DNA of 64,000 bases, from NCBI RefSeq assembly GCF_018991925.1, contig NW_024742338.1:3490750-3554749 (forward strand), in the 5' to 3' direction. Below the pieces are notes generated by a model. That model was not told the DNA's origin and searched no databases. It was given only the letters and a program-made list of their open reading frames with translations. Shown here one piece after another: positions 58,985-64,000 of this stretch. The position numbers were made by a program, and so were the translations under genes. This DNA comes from Homarus americanus (Eukaryota; Arthropoda; Malacostraca; Decapoda; Nephropidae). Numbering within the stretch: the stretch's first letter is position 1; the number at the start of each line of letters is the position of its first letter.

Positions 58985-59075
58985 CTGTGATTGGCTCTCG
59001 CTCCCCGCATCCCAAATCCTGATCCTCGTAAATTGTATAAATACGGCCTTGCCTGTCAGGAGGGCACTCTACACT
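58985..59075 (+). promoter_or_regulatory. CCAAT/TATA-type core promoter candidate (LTR-like)
   Basis: GTGATTGGCTC (an inverted CCAAT box) at about 58,988 is followed by TATAAATA at 59,037-59,044 and, 28-35 bp downstream, a CACTCAGCTAC-type start region. It lies just upstream of the truncated LINE 5' end but points away from it. It could be a solo LTR or a host promoter; no downstream ORF confirms either. Confidence 0.38.
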
Positions 59076-59079
59076 CAGC

Positions 59080-61080
59080 TACTGGACCAGCAAATCTCTC
59101 TCAGCTCCTCCACCTTGTTCACTCTAAGCACTGTACTGCAACAATATTTATATACAGAAAGCGCATCGTGAGTTTCTATCAACCTCATTCTGGTGAAGAT
59201 ATCTACATGTACGTTACGTTTGTGTGCATACAAAGACAATAGACAACTTAAGAGAATTGACAACTGTGCATATACAGTACGCTACAATATCATTACTCAT
59301 AAGATACTTTATAAAAGGGTGAAATTTATTACAGTTCTGTAAGTGGAAAAACTAAGACAAAACGAACAAAATTCCTTCGTATTGCGTGTATATTATATGG
59401 GAACACCTGTAAACAACACAATGTAGCTGAGACGAGAGAACATACAGTGGAGCAAGCCGCCATGGTTATTGTTGACTGATTGACTTTTTTTCCTTTTGTC
59501 TTTCTTTCCATAATTTTCTATATATTTTCTTCATATTTCTTTTCGTATTGTGTCCAAATAACAGTTCTCTAATTTTAGTGTTTTCTGAAAACTGTGTTGT
59601 ACAACAGTTATTTCCAAAGACCTGGGTACAAATGTATTTTTAAATGACAGTCCGGAAAGCTAACGCGTTTTGCTCTTCCGTGCATCTTAAAACGCCGTAT
59701 ACGTATATTTGCACGTTATTTGTCCTTAATTTAGGATGGGACAGTAATGCTTCCATATTACACCAGCAAACATCCCCACTTAAGTTTTGGTCTCGGTTGT
59801 AAAACCTCCACTAACAAGTATCTAACATTTAATGTATCCGCGAGGCTGGTGTGTGAGAGACTGTGACCGTTTTCTTCTGACCATCATGTCATGGGTACAC
59901 TTTCAACTATAGTGACTTTATTATTAACTTTATAATTATTTTATGTGTATGATTTAATGACATACACCTGTATACAAGAATCTAAACGTCATGTATAGTT
60001 TAGAGAATACAAAGTACCAAGTTTCGAGAGAAATTCTTATATTTCTCACAAGGCTATTGACACTGGTACCATATATTTGAATTATATTTGAGACTTATAC
60101 CATATTATATACTAAATACATACTCTCAAGAGGTTCCCAATACCTCCTGTCCAGGTCAACTGACTTACTTCCCCAGGAGAACTTTTGTCCTCCTTGTGAC
60201 GACCAATAAACGATGACTCAGCTTTATGACAAATCTTGAGTTACCCGTATTTTTATCAGCCAGAGAGAAAACAAAACAAATCATTCTCTTAGCATTAACC
60301 TACTATAGTTTATATCTAAGATGTTATATTATCTGTTGACTTTTTAAATGTTTTCTGACTTGATTTTATGTGTTTTTGAGACTTTATTTATGGATCATGT
60401 GAAAAACAGGCCTTCGTAACTTCGTTATGGCGCCTCACTATACAGGGCCTCCTACGGTCTTCAGACACATATGCTAGCGAACTGAACAGAACACCTTTGG
60501 GAATGAGATGTATCAAACAATGTGAAGCTGAGAAAAGAAAAAGAAGTTTTGAAAGGGGTGTATGTACAGGGCTTGCCTTAGTGACTTTGTTGGGTGATGT
60601 AAGAAAAATGACTGGTGAAATCTGCCTACAGAGTTGAGAGTTTTGGGATAAACTGTAGGTACTGGATGATAGCAGGGAGAGGCAGGAGGTAAAACTAGTC
60701 CTTCCCTCACCATGTCGTAGCGCCTGTCATAGTGAAGTTTGTATTCTCCACACCATCCACTACAACACCGACAGTCCCCTACACACTATCACCTAACACC
60801 CCAAAACACGTTCCGACGCCTTACCATCTTCCCAAGTTGATTTGGTCAGAAACTTGCCACTACCTCCTGTAACACCCACCCTCCAACACCCTCCCCACCC
60901 TCCCTCCAATAAAAGCAGTGTGGTGACCTTGATAGTGACCACACCACACCCGGGAACCGAATTTCTGGGCAAGTGCTAAAAGGGCAAGGTGAAGTGTCTT
61001 GTAACAGGTGATTATTTTTAATTGGATTCAGGACTGCTGCCGGGTTTGGTGACTGTTGTGGTAGATGGTTGTGATGGTGG
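59080..61080. other. Intergenic, no gene supported
   Basis: About 2 kb of AT-rich DNA. Short frames at 59,100-59,260 and 60,513-60,713 have no recognisable motif. 60,740-60,910 is C-rich (CACCC, ACACC words). Confidence 0.35.
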
Positions 61081-61084
61081 TGGT

Positions 61085-62690
61085 TGTTCTAAATAAGAAG
61101 ATTGTGGTGGGTAGTGGTCGTGGTTGTGGTTGTAGTGGTGGTGGTTGTGGTTGTGGTAGTGGTGGTTGAGTGGTGGTTTAGTGGTGATGGTGGTGGTAGT
61201 GGTTGTTGTGGTGGTGGTTTGGTTAGTGGTGGTGGTGGTGGTTGTAGTGGTGGTGGGGTTGTAATGGTGGTGGTGGGTGGTTGTAATAGTGGTGGTGGTT
61301 GTAGTAGTGGTGGTGAGGTGGTTGTAATAGTGGTGAGGTGGTGGTTGTAGTAGTGGTGGTGGTGGTGGTTTGTGAGTGGTGGTGGTTGTAGTGGTGGTGG
61401 TGGTTGTAGTGATGGTGGTGGTTGTGTGTAGTAGTGGTGGTGGTGTGGTTGTAGTGGTGGTGGTGGTTGTAGTGATGGTGGTGGTTGTAGTAGTGGTGGT
61501 GGTGGTTGTAGTGGTGGTGGTAGTGGTTGTAGTAGTGGAAGGTGGTGGATTTGTGTAGTGGTGGTGGTGGTTGTAATGGTGGTGGTGTGGTTTGTGGTGG
61601 TGGTGGAGGTTGTAATAGTGGTGGTGGGTGGTGGTTTGTATAGTGGTGGTGGTTGTAGTGGTGGTGGTGGTGGTTGTAATAGTGGTGGTGGTGGTTTGTA
61701 ATAGTGGTGGTGGTTTGTAGTGGTGGTGGTGAGGTGGTTGTAGTGGTGGTGGTGTGGGTTTGTAGTGGTGGTGGTTTGTAGTAGTGGTGGTGGTGGTTGT
61801 AGTGGTGGTGGTGATGGTAGTGGTTGTATTGGTTGTAGTGGTGGTGGTGGTTGTAGTAATGGTGGAGGTTGTTGTGGTAGTGGTGGTCGTTGTAGTGTTG
61901 GTGGATTTATGAGTGGTGGTGGTGGTGGTTGTAGTGGTAGTGGTTGTGGTAGTGGTGGTGTGTGGTTGGTGGTGGTGGTTGTGGTGGTGGTGGTGATGGC
62001 AGTTTTGGTGGTTGTATTGGTTGTAGTAATGGTGGTGGTTTGTTCTAAATGATGGTTTTGGTTGTGGTGATGGCAGTGTAATTGGTTGTATTGGTTGTAG
62101 CAGTGGTGGTGGTTGTAGTGGTGGTGGTTGTTCCTAATATGTGGTTTTGGTTTGTGGTGATGGTGATGGTAGTGATGGTTTGTATTTGGTTTGTAGTAGT
62201 GGTGGTGGTTGTTCTAAATGATGGTTTTGGTTGTGGTGATGGCAGTGTGGTGGTTGTATTGGTTTTATAGCAGTGGTGGTGGTTGTTCTAAATGATGGTT
62301 TTGGTTGTGGTGATGTGGTAGTGGTGGTGTATTGGTTGTAGTAGTGGTGGTGGTTGTTGTAAATGATGGTTTTTGGTTTAGTGGTGATGGCAGTGTGGTG
62401 GTTGTATTGGTTGTAGCAGTGGTGGTGGTTGTTCTAAATGATGGTTTTGGTTGTGGTGATGGCAGTGTGGTGGTTGTATTGGTTGTTGATGGTGGTGGTT
62501 GTTCAAATGATGGTTTTGGTTGTGTGTGATGGCAGTGTGGTGGTTGTATTGGTTTTATGGCAGTGGTGGTGGTTGTTTCTAAATGATGGTTTTGGTTGTG
62601 GTAGTGGTGTGGTGGTTGTATTGGTTGTAGCAGTGGTGGTTGTTCTAAATGATGGTTTTGGTTGTGGTGATGGCAGTTTAATGGTTGAAA
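61085..62690 (+). repeat. GGTGGTTGTAGTGGTGG array with 72-bp higher-order repeat
   Basis: 61,085-62,040 is a diverged GTGGTGGTGGTTGTAGT array. From about 62,042 to 62,690 it becomes a 72-bp higher-order repeat of about nine copies, each with a TTCTAAATGATGGTTTTGG landmark (62,042; 62,286; 62,431; 62,577; 62,650 and variants). Open frames on both strands are repeats, not genes. Confidence 0.93.
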
Positions 62691-62949
62691 AACCCTCATG
62701 GAATATCTGATCATTACAAACTATTCAACATTACTACAAGAAACTATCACTTGTTGACCATCTAAACATTACAACCCTTTAATAACTAATGTATTCTAAG
62801 ACGATTAATGCTAACTATGATTAAACCAAATAAATTAAGAGGATATTTTGCAACATTGTTTAGCCGGTAACCACAGGATGCACTAAATATACCTTTTTCG
62901 CTGATGCTCCGTTACCTGTAGCGACAAGTATCTATATATATCCAGGTGT

Positions 62950-63880
62950 AGTTTATCCTTAAGGATCAGTACTTGGACCATTATTGTTGTTATATGCATA
63001 AACGACATAGATATCGACATGAACAACATAAGTAAATTTGGTGATTAGACTTTGGGCGGTAATTAAATTTGACGAGGACTTTCAGAACTATGGGAAGATC
63101 TGAATAGATTTTTCGAATGGTCTGTGGAAGATGAAATTCAATGTGGACAAATGTAAGTATTCAGTATAGGAGATGTAACAGGGAACCAGTTACCAGATGA
63201 ACAACGATATTGTGAACTGACCGTGAGAATATCCAGGAGTAATGATAAGTAGGAATCTTAATCCAGTTAAACAATGTGTTTTTGCTCGTAAAAGGCTAAT
63301 AAGGTACTTTGGGTTCATACAAAGAGTGTTAGTTACAAGACTAGGTAAGTGTCTTAAGATTGTATCTTAGCTTGGGAGACTCACCTGGATTACGCAAGTG
63401 CAGTTCTGGTCACCGTATTACAGAATGGATATAGAATCCTTGGAAAGAATCAGAGGGAATGACAGACTAATCCTGGGCATTAGGAACTTGAGTACAGGGA
63501 CAGGTTAAAGCATCTTAATTTGCACTCTAGAGACGTAGAGCGAGGGGCGACATGATAGAGGTGTATAAATGGAAGTCAGGGCTAAACAAACGGACATTAC
63601 AAAGGTACTAAACTATCCAACCAGGAGCGAACTCGTAACAATGGTTTTATATTAGACAAATTTAGATTTAGGCGCGAAATTGGTAAACACTGGTTTGGAA
63701 ACAGAGTAGTGGATGAATGGAACAAGTTACCAAATATCATCATTAACTCTAATCGCTGAATAGCTTCAAACATAGGTTGGATGCTTATATGAGCAATAGG
63801 GGTTGGGTGTAAACGGGACTGTTTAGTATGAATAATGTGATAGTGCAGTTTCCTGTTCTTATGTTTTTGTGTTCTTGTGT
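62950..63880 (+). pseudogene. CR1-like LINE, 5' truncated and decayed (second copy)
   Basis: It starts inside the reverse transcriptase (GGATCAGTACTTGGACC, the GSVLGP box) and continues with INDIDIDMNN, then a K(F)N-VDKC-like box near 63,140, QFW(S)PYYRMDIESLERI near 63,400, and DKFRFRR...VVDEWNKLPN near 63,660-63,740. The 3' end has TTCCTGTTCTTATGTTTTTG near 63,850. It is interrupted by stops and frameshifts. It belongs to the same family as the minus-strand copy at 57.1-58.9 kb. Confidence 0.78.
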
Positions 63881-64000
63881 AGTGTTGTGGCCAAGACTCG
63901 CTGCATGCCTGCTTCTATTATCTCTGAATAGACCTGCTTCTTCAGTAGAGGATAGAAACCAACACTGAAGACAAATCTCATGATTTCAGTTAATAAACAG

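Noticed and set aside
60513..60713. 66-codon minus-strand frame with Pro/His-rich start
   Set aside because: No recognisable family and no gene context.

Overview
The window is eukaryotic nuclear DNA, most likely from a decapod crustacean or a close arthropod relative. Support comes from a spliced clan-3-type cytochrome P450 with GT-AG introns, many decayed non-LTR retrotransposons, dense AC/GT microsatellites, and dispersed AACCT/TTAGG-type blocks (TTAGG is the arthropod telomere motif). The species cannot be named from sequence alone. Most long open frames here lie inside tandem repeats and are not genes.

Layout. 0.2-8.3 kb: a complete nine-exon cytochrome P450 gene on the minus strand (525 residues after splicing) with a TATA-like site upstream; its introns hold retroelement debris. 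8.3-15 kb: mobile-element graveyard with a Tigger/pogo deletion derivative, LINE 3' ends, a SINE-like block, a hairpin with about 100-bp arms and a nested inverted-repeat element. 16.1-17.1 kb: a 22-bp minisatellite. 18.3-21.5 kb: coding-looking islands of unknown identity. 21.5-25.5 kb: a 5'-truncated LINE on the minus strand with an open frame of about 1,210 codons (endonuclease, reverse transcriptase, RNase H, C-terminal Cys/His cluster). 26.2-26.9 kb: an adenain-like cysteine protease remnant, probably from a Maverick/Polinton or a related integrated DNA virus. 27.0-28.8 kb: a 26-bp minisatellite. 29.9-30.6 kb: remnant of a transposon-associated protein family of invertebrates. 31-36 kb: microsatellites, AACCT blocks and a cluster of three CRE sites next to E2F-like sites.

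From 36.2 to 62.7 kb the window is dominated by minisatellites and compositionally extreme tracts: ATAC, a 15-bp GTAC-core repeat, a 23-bp repeat, C/T-rich arrays, a 13-bp array, a 16-bp array, a 4.9-kb G-rich GGT/GGGT array, and a GGT/TTG array with a 72-bp higher-order unit. One host gene sits inside this, a plus-strand PTB/PID-like protein in four coding exons (44,142-47,470). Two oppositely oriented copies of one CR1-like LINE family flank the distal part (57.1-58.9 kb minus, 62.95-63.9 kb plus).

No operon-like or pathway relationship is visible: the P450 and the PTB-like gene appear unrelated and are separated by repeats. The most notable items are the adenain-like protease, the hairpin and nested inverted repeats, the AACCT-linked dispersed repeat, the CRE/E2F cluster, and the switch of strand composition around the PTB-like gene.
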